In this document: in pieces, positions 34,158 to 46,130 of the stretch
Numbering within the stretch: the first letter of the stretch is position 1
How the letters are laid out: every line of letters begins with the position of its first letter
Assembly: GCA_002205965.3 (NCBI GenBank)
Contig: NADL03000784.1
Location: 1,178,001 to 1,242,000 of the forward strand
Source: Kappaphycus alvarezii
Lineage: Eukaryota; Rhodophyta; Florideophyceae; Gigartinales; Solieriaceae
Direction of reading: 5' to 3'
Length of the DNA: 64,000 nt
The notes under the pieces: generated by a model
Told to the model about the DNA's origin: nothing
The model's input: only the letters and a program-made list of their open reading frames with translations
Database searches by the model: none
Position numbers and translations under genes: made by a program

Positions 34158-37100
34158 ATGGACATCAAGAATATCCTCAACACCGCCGAACGCCGCTCCC
34201 TTCAGCCCAATGCAGATGATCCCGATACTATTCCCCCCCGTCATCCCCTACCCCAAACTCTTCCATCTCAAATCCCCCACCCCATCCCCCTCCCCTACCG
34301 CTGGAACCTCCCGACCGCCTTGTCCACCCTCTACCCTCCACCTCTACTCCCCATTTCCACCCCTCTCATTCCCCCTCATCACCTCAACCATCCTCTCAAA
34401 TCCACCCCCGCCACCACAACACCACCCTCCACCCCAACAGATCGTCTACACTGGTCCCGTCTATCAACTCCAACCACCCCTCCAACTTCGTCACATCCCC
34501 AACACCATTCACTACCGCTACACCCCATATTCAACTTACGACGAACCCCCCATGTCGACTATACCGTCTATCAACAATACTCCCAACGCTCCCGTCTCCG
34601 CTCGCACGACTCGTGCTGCCACCGCCCAAACTCTCCCAACCGTCACCCGTACCAACCCTCTACCGCTCCCGACCTATCCCGCTCCCGCTCGCGGTCTCGC
34701 CATCAATATCCCCAACCTCCGCTGCACCGCCACCACTCCCCATCGCCCCGCCCATCGCCCCGCTACCACAACACTATCCCTCCCAAACCGATTCCCACCG
34801 TCTCCAATCTCGCAATTCCCGCTCTCCTACCCCCACCCCCCTCATCCCTCCTATCATCCCAATTATTCCCCGACCCAACCGCCTCGCCGCCCCCAAACTA
34901 CCTCCGCCTCATACACCGTTATCCACTCTATGCCCACCGACCACAGTCTTGACCGTTTCGACCCGCAATCCGCATCCCATCAGTCGTCATACCCCAACAA
35001 TCACCCATCACCCTTATTTCCACGCTATGCTGGCTACGTGTCATACCACGGCCCGCCCCACCGCTCCATGCACCCTTATCACACCCATCCCACACCATCA
35101 TCGAATTTATCTTCCTGTCCGGTCCATTCCTCTCCCCCTCCCCCATCGCTCCGCCCAATTCGCCCAAATTCGCCTTCGACTTATCCAACCATGGATCACA
35201 CTGTCCACTCTCCCAGCCATTTGCATTTAAATCACCAATTTTCGCACGACCATGACGAGCCCATGCCTCCCAACGCTCCCCATCAAAAGAAAAGAGAGCG
35301 TCTGACCCCAACCATGCACTCTCATCGCTCCGAATCCCCTCATCCTGCTAGCACTCGGCCCCATCTCGACAAAGTCGTCGAAGACGAGTCCCCAAAACAT
35401 TTAACTCCTTACAACCCTAATTTTTTGCGTGCATGCTCCGTGGAACGTGACTCGGAGCGCAATTGTGATCCCTCCCCACCACAACTGTCTACTTTACGGG
35501 TTTCGAAAAAAAACAGGCATTCTCGTATACTTATCTCGTCGACGCCTAAAACTACCGTAACCGTCCACCGAAATACAAATCGAACCGAAATTTGGGCCTC
35601 TGACCCAACCGCCTCCCGAAACAAAAATCGCATCAACGAAGAGACACTTGCCGAGTCGGAGCCCCCGAAAACTTGTGCCTCGGTAAAGAGCGAGAAGAGT
35701 GTCAGCCCAGTTTCCGCTCAAGACGAGGCTTCGGCGGTGGAGATCGGCACGCTTGGAAACAACGACATGCCTCTCGCCGAAACAACCCCCTGGCCGCAGA
35801 ACAACGTCATCGTCATCGAAGATGATACCCCCACTGTCAGCGATCGCGAACAGGTGGTGTCGTCTCGCGATAATGATATTGCGCAAAGTCTTGGCGAAAG
35901 TGAAGCATGGTCTCATCAGGCTGATCACTTGTCCGCCTCCGAGGAAGATCCTGAGGAACCCTACCCTGAGACATCAACCGATTTCTCGGGAATTCCCGCG
36001 AACGCTATTGGCGATTTGCTCCAGCTGTGGGAGTTTGTCTCGTCATTTTGCAAGACGCTGCGCTTGTCCCCATTTAAATTGCGTCATCTTGAACAGGCGA
36101 TTGCTCACAACGACCGATCTAGTCTTCTTGATGCATGTGTGACAAGATTGGTGCAATCTATCCTGGCTGACGCCGGATTAGTTGACGAACTAGGCGTTCC
36201 TGATTCCCTCATCAAGAAACTAGCGGCCAAGGGGACGAAAAACTTGGCAAATGCCATTCTAGCTGCATTGCCAGATATTCTATCGTTCGAGTCGGAAGAA
36301 GTAGAAGACCACTTTCTGGATGAAGCTGTTCAGCAAATTGCAGGGTCATCGAACAAATGCGCGTTTTACCAGGTCCTGGAACCGACTGCAAAGCTCCGCG
36401 TGCTCCGGGAATTGGTTGACTATGCAGCTATGGCGGACACGCTCCGCGAGTGTGTCACAGACTCTTTAGAACATGCGGAGGAGGAGAGGAAGAAAGCGAG
36501 AGACCAAAATGTGGCCAACCGTAAGAAATTGGAAATGCAAATACGCGAGCACAAGCTTGAACTGCATGAGTATCGCGTAAAGCACAAAATGCTAGAAACG
36601 CCGACGGACTCCGACAAGGAGAAGGGTGCGCAAGATTCAAAGGGGAGTACCGTGACTGGAAAGGAGTCCAACGGAACTCTTTCTCGTAAGCAGAAACTGC
36701 TCGCAGCACGGGAGGAAAGAAAAAATGAGGAGCAAAGGCGGGTGACTGAGAGGGGTGCGGAAGCCATCATTGCAAAGATTGAAAGAGACAAGGCGAGCCT
36801 GAAAGCCCTGAAGAACATGCGCATCAGAAGCAGGGCGAGCATGAGCGCTCGTGAGGGGGAGTCTTTTGATGAGTCTGCTGCGGCGCCCAGCATACCATTT
36901 GCTTCACTACATGAAGACCCCATACGCACGCATCCACTAGGAACTGATCGCTACGAAAGATGTTACTGGTTTTTTGAAGGTAGTGGTCGCCTATGGATAG
37001 AGGACACAAGTAAGGGGGAATGGTGCACAGTGAAGGACGCGAAAAACTTAGCTGCGCTTTCGCGATGGTTATCACCGCATCGGCGGGAGGAAAAGCAGCT

Positions 37101-37335
37101 TGAGAGAAATCTACGCTCGAGGCGTGATGTCATCGTGGCAGAAATGGTAAAGGAGGCCAAGGAGATAGAGATGGCCGAAGCTGAGTTGCAAGAAGCGCAA
37201 GATTCGGCACTGGAGATACTGCCCCGTAGCACGAGGGCACGGAAGAGGAAAGCGGAAAGCAAGTCGAAGAAGGCAAAGGCGAAGAAGAGCAGACGCGCCC
37301 TCAACTTTAGGGATTATCGAAACTTGGAGAAGTGA
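34158..37335 (+). CDS. DDT- and WHIM-domain chromatin protein (ISWI-partner type)
   Basis: One uninterrupted frame runs from 34210 to 37335 (1041 codons). The first 400 residues are proline-, serine- and threonine-rich and low in complexity. A DDT domain (GDLLQLWEFVSSFCKTL, then PFKLRHLEQAI) lies at about residues 590-655. A charged helical stretch (HAEEERKKARDQNVANRKK, then QIREHKLELHEYRVKHK) is at about 755-800. A WHIM/WSD motif (IRTHPLGTDRYERCYWFFEG, then GRLWIED) is at about 904-935, and a lysine/arginine-rich nuclear signal lies near 1010-1035. DDT plus WHIM marks proteins that tether ISWI-type remodellers to linker DNA. No PHD finger, bromodomain or homeobox was seen. The natural start may be ATG 34158 (MDIKNILNTAERRSLQPN), in another frame. 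Moving from it into the long frame near the 7-base C run at 34233-34239 would need a one-base change, so the N-terminus is uncertain. Confidence 0.8.
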
Positions 37336-37610
37336 TTGTGGGGATACCGCAGGTTCTCACCTAACGTGTAAATAATCCGCTCCCATGGTAATTAGTTGAT
37401 GTAAAGTTCTCCTCTTTACGCATAGACCGATGCTGTGTGATGGACACGAAAAGTCTTGTTTGCAGAACCCACGGGAGTCCCAAAATTGCCGGTCAGCAAT
37501 GGAGGTGAACACCAAAGAGGAAAGCTAACGCGAGCAACTCGCGTCCCAAACATTGGTCATGCGACCGTCAGCAGCTTCAATAGAGGTTATCTACTGAAAG
37601 AGTAAAGTCA
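37336..37610. other. short convergent intergenic region
   Basis: Two genes end here facing each other (stops at 37335 and 37611). It should hold both 3' ends. No hairpin or other structure stood out. Confidence 0.5.
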
Positions 37611-37970
37611 TCAACCAAGACCCAAATTAGGTCCATTATCCGGAAGCGATATACCGACTGCAGCCTCAGCCTCGGCCTGAGAATAAGGTTTTTCTCTAAG
37701 CTCCTTGACACGCATTTTATGCTTCTTGGTACGCACATGGCGCGCAAGAACATCCCCGGACAGAAAGTAGCGTGCGCATTCGACGCAGTAATGCTGTCCC
37801 ATTCCGGGCAGGTCAAAGTCGATGGGTTGATCGGTGCGAAGGGCCTCGGCTTTCATGGGGTCGGATAGGTCGTCATAAATTTGGTCGATGGCACGTGCGA
37901 GAAAACGCTTGCGTCGGCTGCGCTTGTTACTGGCTTTGCGTTTTGTGACGCGACCGACACCGCTGCCCAT
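37611..37970 (-). CDS. BUD20/ZNF593-type C2H2 zinc-finger protein, ribosome biogenesis
   Basis: An intact frame of 119 residues from the ATG at 37970. The N-terminus is strongly basic (VTKRKASNKRSRRKRFLARA), the middle reads DQIYDDL and DFDLPGMGQHYCVECARYF, and the C2H2 finger has Cys62, Cys65, His78 and His84 (C-x2-C-x12-H-x5-H) followed by KHKMRVKEL. This is the compact layout of yeast Bud20 and human ZNF593, shuttling factors for 60S subunit export. The length matches small family members. A longer upstream in-frame extension exists to 38180 but lacks the family pattern, and the usual basic start is at 37970. It is the one conserved gene in the island without any phase break. A palindrome repeat lies about 195 bases upstream (38167-38178). 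Confidence 0.85.
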   Translation of the reverse strand: MGSGVGRVTKRKASNKRSRRKRFLARAIDQIYDDLSDPMKAEALRTDQPIDFDLPGMGQHYCVECARYFLSGDVLARHVRTKKHKMRVKELREKPYSQAEAEAAVGISLPDNGPNLGLG

Positions 37971-38139
37971 TGTGCACGGAAGGGTGAGAGGGGTGGCGGG
38001 TTGGGAGTGTCGCGGGGTGGTGGAGGGCTGTGAAGGGGGCCAGTAGAAGAGCAGGTCTGTGGTGGCCGTCGTAACACCGCCGGTGTGGATGGAAATATAA
38101 AGTGCGAACATGGCAATGCTGTACACGTGTTCTAGTTTG

Positions 38140-38190
38140 TGCACTACTGCACTGCACTGCATATGCGCTGTACAGTACATTACACGTATC
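38140..38190. repeat. palindrome-related repeat upstream of the BUD20-type gene
   Basis: The string GCTGTACAGTACATTACA and repeated ACTGCACTGC lie about 170-215 bases upstream of the start codon at 37970, a position like the clusters upstream of other genes here. Confidence 0.5.
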
Positions 38191-38229
38191 TTTTTGTCGA
38201 TTAAAACAGATTAAAATAATCTCAAACAT

Positions 38230-39960
38230 GCAATGATCAAGGTGAGTGTTTGCAGCTGTTCCTAGCTAGTATCGTACAGCGTACTTTTCTATACAACGTA
38301 CTGAAGCTCCCACAGTGAACACACCCACTATTTCATACTATTTCCAATACGACATAAATAAGTTTCATTGGTTTGGGAAATAAACAAAAAGTTCGGTTTC
38401 AGCACATCCTCGCTGAGTACGTAATCTGCGCAGCATGCAACTTACAAATGTAAAATCGCCTCGTTGCCCGTGCTTGCTGCAATTAACATGTTGAACACGT
38501 TCGGGAATGGAGAAAAGTGGCGAAATGACCTGTAGGAACTTGGGCTCCGGAATGTGGTGACTCAGTGCTGAGCTGCTCGTCCTGCCAGATAATAGTAAAA
38601 CAAATATTCCTTTTGAGACCCTCACCTACGATTTCTAGTAACGCGTATTTAATGGCTAGAGATACAGTTCTTTGTAACTCCACAACACATGGTAATGTAA
38701 CACGCCCTCTGTCGGAAGTAAGGGTGATGTAAACAGCGGGGCTGTCCAGGGCGCAGGCTGGATGATGAAATTTGCTCATTCACTATCTGCAGTGTACACC
38801 ACTGTCCGTCCATCATGGAGTTACTGGCATCTGCGTGGAGAAAAGCAAGAGGAGCGCCAAGTATCCGATATGATGTGAACTTCCTCGTGTGCCGTTGATA
38901 AAGCCAATAACTTTACATACAGAGACCAACTTTCCTCTAAAGAATGGTGAGTATGGCATGGTAGCGTTTTACGTCCTGAGCAGACTGTTCAGGATGTAGA
39001 ACGCTACCATATGTTCAGAACAGTACGTAGTGGAGAATAGGAATCGAGCAATGTGTCGATTCACAAGGAAGGCATCCTCTGAAAACTTCCTCACCGACGG
39101 ACGAATCTCGTTCAGTCTTACGCGTACCATTACTGAAATCGACTCTCGCTGCGAAACAAACCTACGCAATTTGGTACGATAGTACTTGCTAACATTGACA
39201 ATCCATTCCTACCGGTGGGCGCACGTAGCATCCGCCGGTGGATCTGAGTCCTCTATAGGAGAATGAGTAGAAGTTGACACTACTCTTTGAGTCAAGATTC
39301 TTGAAGAACACGGGACCCCATCCTACAAGCATCGTACTTTTAGCCCCCAGCCGGCTCCAGAAGCCATACCAATCGGCTTTCGGTGGAATTGTGTCCTGAT
39401 ATGTTTTAGAGTAACATGCAACCTGTCTGTCGACGCGATGTTGGTATGGTAACTGTCTGTAATTCAACAAACAATATTCCTCGCTGAAAGCCCTCACTTA
39501 ACCTCATTATACACGTCTGCAACGTGTGTGTGCAGAAACAACTGTCGATCCCGAAATTTCAAACGCATCGGTGGATACCGTAGCAGGAGCGCGACAGTTT
39601 CCATCTCATATCCCGCGAATCAACTTTAAATTTAGCCGCTCCCGTCACTGCAGCCAGATCCCAACGAGAAAGAGCAGTTGCCTGCTTCTGCTTCCGGGCC
39701 AGCAAACTTCAGGGACGCATCTTTCCGCACTTGAATAGAGGCCAAGCGACAACAAAACGTTCGACATCGACCTGGGACGTTGGAACATACCAAACCCGCA
39801 TTCCACAACGAGAGCAACAAAATCTTCGCCTCGTAACATAGAGAACAACTTTATCCTGACACCTTCCGTCTTTTCCGTGTCAATTCCGAAAACGAGAGCT
39901 CCGTCCAAGAATAGGACAAAGGATCTAATTTCAATACACAGTCCAAAGACCCCATCTCCA
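38230..39960. other. no gene recognised; one strong hairpin
   Basis: Minus-strand frames at 39497-39189 (102 codons) and 38779-38365 read moderately protein-like, but no domain or family was recognised and they are in different frames. They are left unannotated. Confidence 0.4.
38958..39010. repeat. hairpin, 20-bp arms with two mismatches
   Basis: Bases 38958-38977 pair with 38991-39010 at 18 of 20 positions around a 13-base loop. Confidence 0.75.
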
Positions 39961-39961
39961 A

Positions 39962-40895
39962 ATGCCATCCCGCAATCTCCTTCCCACGGCCTTTACCACC
40001 CCACAAAGCCACACTCTTTTTACCACGCATCGCAGCTCACCAGCACAGATATGTACCCTCCCGCGACAAACGTATCCCAACCGATTGTCAGCTTGCTCCA
40101 TCCTGGACACATCCAATCGCTCCGCGTTGGAATCATACGTCAAGTCTACATCCAGCGATAGTGATATCGAGGTGAATCGAATGAATATCCTCCTGCAAGA
40201 CCATGCGCTCCCCGTGCAAGTGTCTGGCTTCTTTTCGCCGCCCGCTTTGGTGACGCAGACACTGTTCAAACTCTCTTAGACGAGCAAGTGGATCCTAACG
40301 TTGTAGATACGGAAGGCTCGACTTCGCTCATGCGATCGGTATCTAGGGGCCATACTCAAGTCGCGCGTATTTTATTGCAGTCGCCGGCGATTGACGTGCG
40401 GAGGAAAAATGGTATGTTTTTAATGTTGTAATACTGCGTTATCGTGATTTCATTGTGACAGTTATTTTGCGGCGCATCCCGACATACATCCTAACAGCCG
40501 TCTGTATTTTCGTCGTCCGTTGTCCTCCCATAACATTCTTCGCTCTTTTGCTTGCCGTTGATTTGGCGGGCAATGTCGCTTAGACTGGGGCTATGACGCC
40601 GTTAGGTACTTAAAAAGCGTACGTAACAGCAAGCCGGAAGCCTATGCTCAAATTTCGGCTCTTTTTGAAACTTATGGAGTATTGTAATCCTCTTAACAGC
40701 CATCTGCCCGTCGGGGAAAGGTATGGAGGGTCCTCCATACCTTTCTTCCTTTCTTTTGGTTGACCTTGATTTCGCTGGCGATGTCGCATAGACTGGGGCA
40801 ATGACGCCATTAGGTACCTAGAAAGAGTGCGTAACTGCAAACCGGAGGCCTATGCTCAAATCTCGGCTCTTTTTGAAATCTGTGGAGCATTGTAA
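39962..40895 (+). CDS. ankyrin-repeat protein with tandemly duplicated alternative last exon
   Basis: The first exon (39962-40411, start uncertain) encodes a polar N-terminus and then two ankyrin units in one frame: LLFAARFGDADTVQTLLDEQ, VDPNVVDTEGSTSLMRSVSR, and GHTQVARILLQSPAIDVRRK. The start frame (MPSRNLLPTAFTT...) joins the ankyrin frame only if one base is added near 40190-40230. The donor GTATGT at 40412 and acceptor TTAG at 40583 remove 172 bases and join to DWGYDAVRYLKSVRNSKPEA ... TYGVL, stop at 40687. A second, diverged copy of this exon with its own acceptor (CATAG) lies exactly 208 bases downstream (40792-40895) and encodes DWGNDAIRYLERVRNCKPEA ... ICGAL, stop at 40895. Both are open, 104 bases long and finish the last ankyrin unit. 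The protein partner is unknown. Confidence 0.6.
40584..40687 (+). other. last exon version 1 of the ankyrin gene
   Basis: 104 bases, preceded by TTAG, reading DWGYDAVRYLKS and ending YGVL then TAA. It continues the ankyrin fold from exon 1 in phase. Confidence 0.65.
40792..40895 (+). other. last exon version 2 of the ankyrin gene
   Basis: 104 bases, preceded by CATAG, reading DWGNDAIRYLERV and ending CGAL then TAA. It is the same length and phase as version 1, with several amino acid changes and no stop. Confidence 0.65.
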
Positions 40896-42025
40896 TCCTT
40901 CTTTGGACCTTACCGCATTGCAATCTGCGCAAGAACATCTTGTGAGAGTAATCGGATCTGTCCGATCTTTTGATTCCTACTTGATGGTTGAGACTTTTCA
41001 AATTGGTGGTAATGTTGAAGGCGGCGATGGCAGAGAGGAGCAACGAAAGCTCTGAACTGGGCCTTGGTCTCCGCGCTGTTGGTGTGTTGTTCTGTTTTGA
41101 ACAATCCTGAGTAGGAGTGCGTAATCACTCTATATTACAGACTGCAGCGCAGCCACTTTCCGGTTTGTTCTTTAATTCCGCTGGATGCTTTATTACGCCT
41201 TTAGATCCTCTGCGAGCGCTATCTAGCACGATCGAAAGTTTCAAGCCCCCTCGAGAGTGTGATGCATTATCTTGAATTACGAACGTAGATCTGCGTTTTT
41301 CTTTTCGAGCAAACGCCACGCCATTCAATATGGTGGATCTGACTGCCGCAAAGAAAAGCCCCGCGGACCTGCCTTTGAAGCGTTGTTGAGAACGGGGGCA
41401 CTCGTTTTTTCCATATGCAGCCTTTTCCTAATCGATCGTGTGGTACGCTGTTGCATCAGACACTATGTGCTCAAGATGTTCGTAGAATTTACAGATGAGC
41501 ACGGAAAGCTTGATTTGCCAGCATCTGCATGCTAATTCATACTAGGAGTTTTATTCCAGTTGTTATCTTCAAATTCCCATTGGGAGAGGAGAGTCAAACT
41601 GCTATCGGATGGAGAACGTACATACTGTAAAGTACTGTACACGACATCCACGATATTTCTTACATGCCATGAATACGATTCTCACGTGCGGTACGTAGAA
41701 TTCACGTTTCGAAAATCAGAATGTGGAATGGCTTGGAAATGGAGTTGGTACAATAACAGATAGCCATTGCTTATACACTTCTTCGCTTCAACCTCTGCAG
41801 TAATCGATGGACTTCACAGCGCTGCTGTAGTCTTGATGACAGCCGAAATCCTCTCAACCTCACAAGGGACCCCGTTGTGATGCTGAGATCAATGTGTCAA
41901 AGGGCCCTTACGATTTCTACCGCTACTCATTTAAGAAACATGGTTTCCGCGGTTTAGATCCTTCTGAATCATAGACGATCGCAAAGTTATACGGATGAAA
42001 CGTCTTGACCAGAATGTAGTTTTAA
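40896..42025. other. no gene recognised
   Basis: Frames at 41272-41535 and 41560-41763 are short and carry no recognisable domain. A weak palindrome-related string (TACTGTAAAGTACTGTAC) lies near 41624-41641. Confidence 0.4.
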
Positions 42026-42920
42026 ATGGAATGTCTTGACCATTCCATCCAAACTCAACTAAATAGGGTGCACCACGAGGCCTGGGCAGAGACCTTCTGT
42101 CAAGACGACGCATGTGCAGCCTCCCCAAGCCCGGATCAACACAGTGCCGTCAAAATCTGGCACCGGATACGTGCCCTTGCCTTCCGACACAGCCCTGCCG
42201 CCGCCTTCCTCTTCAACCACCCTACCAATGCTACCAAGGTGTCGCGAGCCCACTGGACCGTCATGCTATCCCGTCACCTCGGATTCCCGGTCTACACCGA
42301 CTCACTCCCATAACCTGTCAGCATTGCAAGCGAAGCATGGACCCCCTCAGCAATCACGCGGCCGACCTCTACCCTGCCGGGTTTGGTCGTTCACACCGTC
42401 ACAACGCCCTCCGCAACGCGCTTGCGAACCATGTCTTCCGTGCCGCCGGGCTCGACTGTCAGTACGAAATGCCTCTCCTCATCCCTGGCACAGAGCTCTG
42501 GCCCGCGGACATCCTGGTTCACCCCCTCGCCGATCCGAGCAACGAAGAGACACGGCCTGTCGCGTGTAAAATCACCCTCGTCTCCCCGTTCAAAGCCGTC
42601 GTCCGCACCAAAGGAACCTCAGCCGCTGGCGGTGCTGTCGCATTGGCGCACCGTGACAAGGTACGGGACCTGGAACGCAAGCTGTCGCGCCGCCCCTTGC
42701 ACCGTCCGACACCCCGACCCATGCACCCAACTTCACGTTTCAACCGATTGCGTTTGATTCTGTCGTTGCGCCTCCCCACAAACTATTGTATTTCTCGAGG
42801 AGTTAATCCCGCGAATAGCGCGCAAGTGTAGTACGACTGCAGGCGTGATACGCCGGCGTGTGTATCAGCGTCTTAGTTGCATCATCTGGTCGTCTTTCGA
42901 TACGGCTATCTGCTCGCGCA
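42026..42920 (+). mobile_element. non-LTR retrotransposon copy C, C-terminal fragment
   Basis: Frame 1 (42026-42313) has WTVMLSRHLGFPVYTDSLP. After a one-base phase change, frame 2 (to 42831) has TCQHCKRSMDPLSNHAADLY (CCH knuckle region), SHRHNALRNALANHVFRAAG, ADILVHP, EETRPVACKITLVSPFKA and DKVRDLERKLSR. A third frame to about 42920 reads ELIPRIARKCSTTAGVIRRR. The last blocks match copy B at 21719-21060 in order. Only the end of the element is here, as expected for 5'-truncated insertion. Confidence 0.75.
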
Positions 42921-44740
42921 CGCCGCTGCACGTGACCGACGTGGACCATCCGGTTAGTTCCTAGCCCTATATTCGGACTGCAGTGGACACCATAGAAACT
43001 ATTCGCTGTTAACGAGTAACAAAACTACATCCTTGAACTTCACTTTGGAGTTTCGAGGAGTCGTAGTCTCGGATGCAGCTCACATCAGTTCCATGCAAAA
43101 GTACAAACGGATTCTGGTACTAGCAACTCGTTTTGATCCCAACGCAAACCCAATGTAACCCGGTGAGTACCAAAGTTTTGCGGTTCAGCGAAATGCCGGT
43201 TCCTGAATCTCTCATTTGGCTGAAACCTACAAAGTTGGGTGTTGCAAGCATTTATTGAGACCATTGAAGTGCAGTTACATCAACAGCCGCTTGTTAAGCG
43301 CCAGAGCTTGATTGGCACAAGGAGATAACTACTAGCTGACTAACTTTTTGCTCATTTCACGCATGTCGATGGCCGGTACCGCAGTCGTCACCGAGAAGAG
43401 ACTTAATTGCAATATCATGTCGACTTCCTAGTTCCAGAAAACGTATCGCCAAGTTTCGGTGTGGAATCCATCGGTAGCATTTTGTCTGAGGGAGTTCCAG
43501 GACTAGCACGGCTCCACTGCGAACTCACGATACACCGCAGTCAACGTCACAAGTGGAACTTTTTCGTGTCAACCCGCTTTATGTCAAAGATCAGGTACCC
43601 AGCAACCATCATTAGCCTAGACGGATATGAATAATCCAACGTCCGAATTGGCAGCCCGTGGGACCTCCCTACGCCGATCCCGCCGTTGATATTTCTGTAG
43701 CTTCCAAAGATTTCTGCCCGGAGGGCCTGTGACAGAGCCCCCTGGATCTGTACACTGTAGTGACAGTCTCGTCAGAGATGCTCGTCAGGAAGTGGTCGGC
43801 CCACTTTTGTCGATTAAATACTTACTTCATACCCTTACCTTCAGGTAGGGCGTAAGGAACTTGAGAGCGCTTCTAGTTTTTGCTCAGCCGTCAGTTTACT
43901 AGGGATGTACCTTGGGGCTTAAAATAGCTTGCCGATCCATGGACAAACTGCCAATGGAGCTGATTTTTCCGGCAACAGAGCTGGCGAGATTTCCTAACGA
44001 GACAAGTGTTGCCCACGTGCTTTGTAGTTGGCAGCTTTGCTGATACAGTTTTTTATGATCTGACAAGTCGCTTGCCCTCCTTATCTAAATGAGTTTGTAG
44101 TTGCCTGCTCGTTACCGTGAAAATTCTTTTTTCAAGTTGGTACTGCTTCAAAGTTCCACTACATTTCCTCCCTTAATTGTAATGTAGCCCGACAGTGGGT
44201 CGTTCAGATTGAATCAGTTACTATAGGAGATACTATCGGCATGGGCTGCATTGCAGATGCCTGGTTTCCACGTTCGATGCGGGTCACATTTCGAAACTCG
44301 TGGTATTGGTTGCTTTTCACAAGTGTACAGTTCAAACTAAGTACGAACTCCGAGAACGGAATATCCGCCAAACAGATGGTACTAGACTTGTTCATAATCT
44401 CTCACTGTGAGAAATCACGTCTCAAAACTTTAAGGTATCGATAACAATTTTTGCAGATGTTTGATGAGAAGGCCATTACCGCCCATGGCGTACAAGATGC
44501 AAATAATTTTCCCAAGCCTACTCACGGGTTAATTGCACAGCACAGCAATTGATATTATTGGCACATGCGGAACGGGGGGCAACCTAGACCTTGAGAAGAA
44601 ATTGCCGACTCTTCACAAACGTGTCTTCTTACAGGCAGTCTTTTATGTTTGCAGATGATGAGTCACTGTGCCTAGGTAAAGAGTCATTTAAATCATAAAG
44701 TATGACGGGTCATTTGAACAGATAATTACACTGTTTGAAT
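42921..44740. other. no gene recognised
   Basis: A plus-strand frame of 75 codons at 43407-43634 is weakly protein-like with no known domain. The remainder is ordinary intergenic DNA. Confidence 0.4.
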
Positions 44741-46130
44741 GTTTGTTGCGCACATGTGAAGGCCCAGTTGAAACACAGCAAACAATGAGGCAGGTTTTGA
44801 ATGGGTTGGCAGGGTGTTATGGAGAGAAGGGCGGCTGAATTGATAGTGTGTATTTGTGGAAAGGATCAGAGGGCTGTATTTCGGAGAGTTGATGGATCAG
44901 TTTGCGAGCCCGTAGTAGTGTTGCAGGTAATGAAAAGTCATTCAACGGCTTTGACGTTCTTATGTTCAGTTGCAAAGTTTGATTGCAAAGAAGCGCGGTA
45001 CGAAGGATATGTGAAGATTGTGTCAGGATGAGACATGATACAAGTGGTAGATAGATTTGATGTGTTTGTAATGAGGAGAAGGAAAGAAAATTGAAGATTT
45101 GCAACAAAGTTGGATGCTGAAGTGGAGGATGGCGGGGGGCTAGAGAGATGTTTTCAGTGACAATCAAACAGCGGTGCAGAATTCACGGGGAATTGCTGTT
45201 GCACCTGTGCGGTGCATGGTGGGTAACGTTGGTGAACGAACACAATAGAATTACAGCAATGGAGGTTTGAAAGGTGAACGAGAGATAAAATGATTGTGAG
45301 GTGGTAGAAAATGTTGCAGGATGTACGGGTGCAAAGTAGCAGAGTGGATGACGGGTGATGGGGAACGTTGAGTTCAGAGGAGGGCGGCAGGAAAGTGAAT
45401 GAGGTAGGTAGAGACTGTTGGCTGGACGACGGCATGATCAAGAAGATTCGCACATGACACATGAGGGGCTGGTTGATGTACGGAACCGTATGTTGGAAAG
45501 TTTTCTTTTTGTTCAAAGTTGAAAGTGATTATTCCATGTAGATTGGAGGATGTCAAGGCTTGCATAGGTGTTGGTGGGTCAAAGGGCATCTGTGGAGAGT
45601 AGGTAGTGACTGGGCAAGGATATGCAAGACAGTTTGCCGGGCTTGAAGGACGTGAGAAAGGTCAAGTAAAATTGTAACGTTTGTATAGTAGAAGCAGTGC
45701 ACAAGATGGGTTTTGTGCTGAAGTATATGCGATAGGTGGGTGTCGTTTGTCATGAGCTTTGAATCGGAGAGTTGGTTCAAAATGTACTTGTGCGATAAGA
45801 CATACCATGGAAAAACCTGCTGACTCTGCTTTACATGATTGGTTGATGAATTCAAATGTAAAGGCGTGTAGCGTGTTGGGTTTGTCAAGGGTGATGAAAT
45901 GAGTTGGAGACCAGTCAGGAGTGATTGAAAGAGACGGGTGACGAGTAGGATTGGAAATGCAGAGGTCAGAGTTTCAAGTGGCAAACGTGGTGGATTGTGA
46001 GAAGGATAGGGAGATTGGGGAGGGGCTAAATGTGTCGCTGTTGGTTTTCTCAGCTTTGTACATTCCATAGAGTCTGGATGTGAGGCTTTGACGGGGACGG
46101 TCCTGTTTTGAAGTGCATGCAGCACTGAAC
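44741..46130 (-). other. AC-rich, stop-poor minus-strand tract
   Basis: The plus strand is almost free of C over long stretches (G, T and A dominate), so the minus strand is A/C-rich and lacks stop codons by composition. The frames it allows (for example 46188-45553, 211 codons) are rich in His, Pro, Ser, Thr and Leu and match no family, so coding is doubtful. Palindrome-related repeats lie just upstream on the minus strand at 46128-46490. Confidence 0.4.

Noticed and set aside
34158-34952. 264-codon frame overlapping the DDT/WHIM gene as a separate gene
   Set aside because: Beyond its first 20-30 codons it is a shifted reading of the same proline-rich repeat DNA. Only its start codon is of interest.
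36420-36929. 169-codon minus-strand frame
   Set aside because: Antisense shadow of the coding region of the DDT/WHIM gene.
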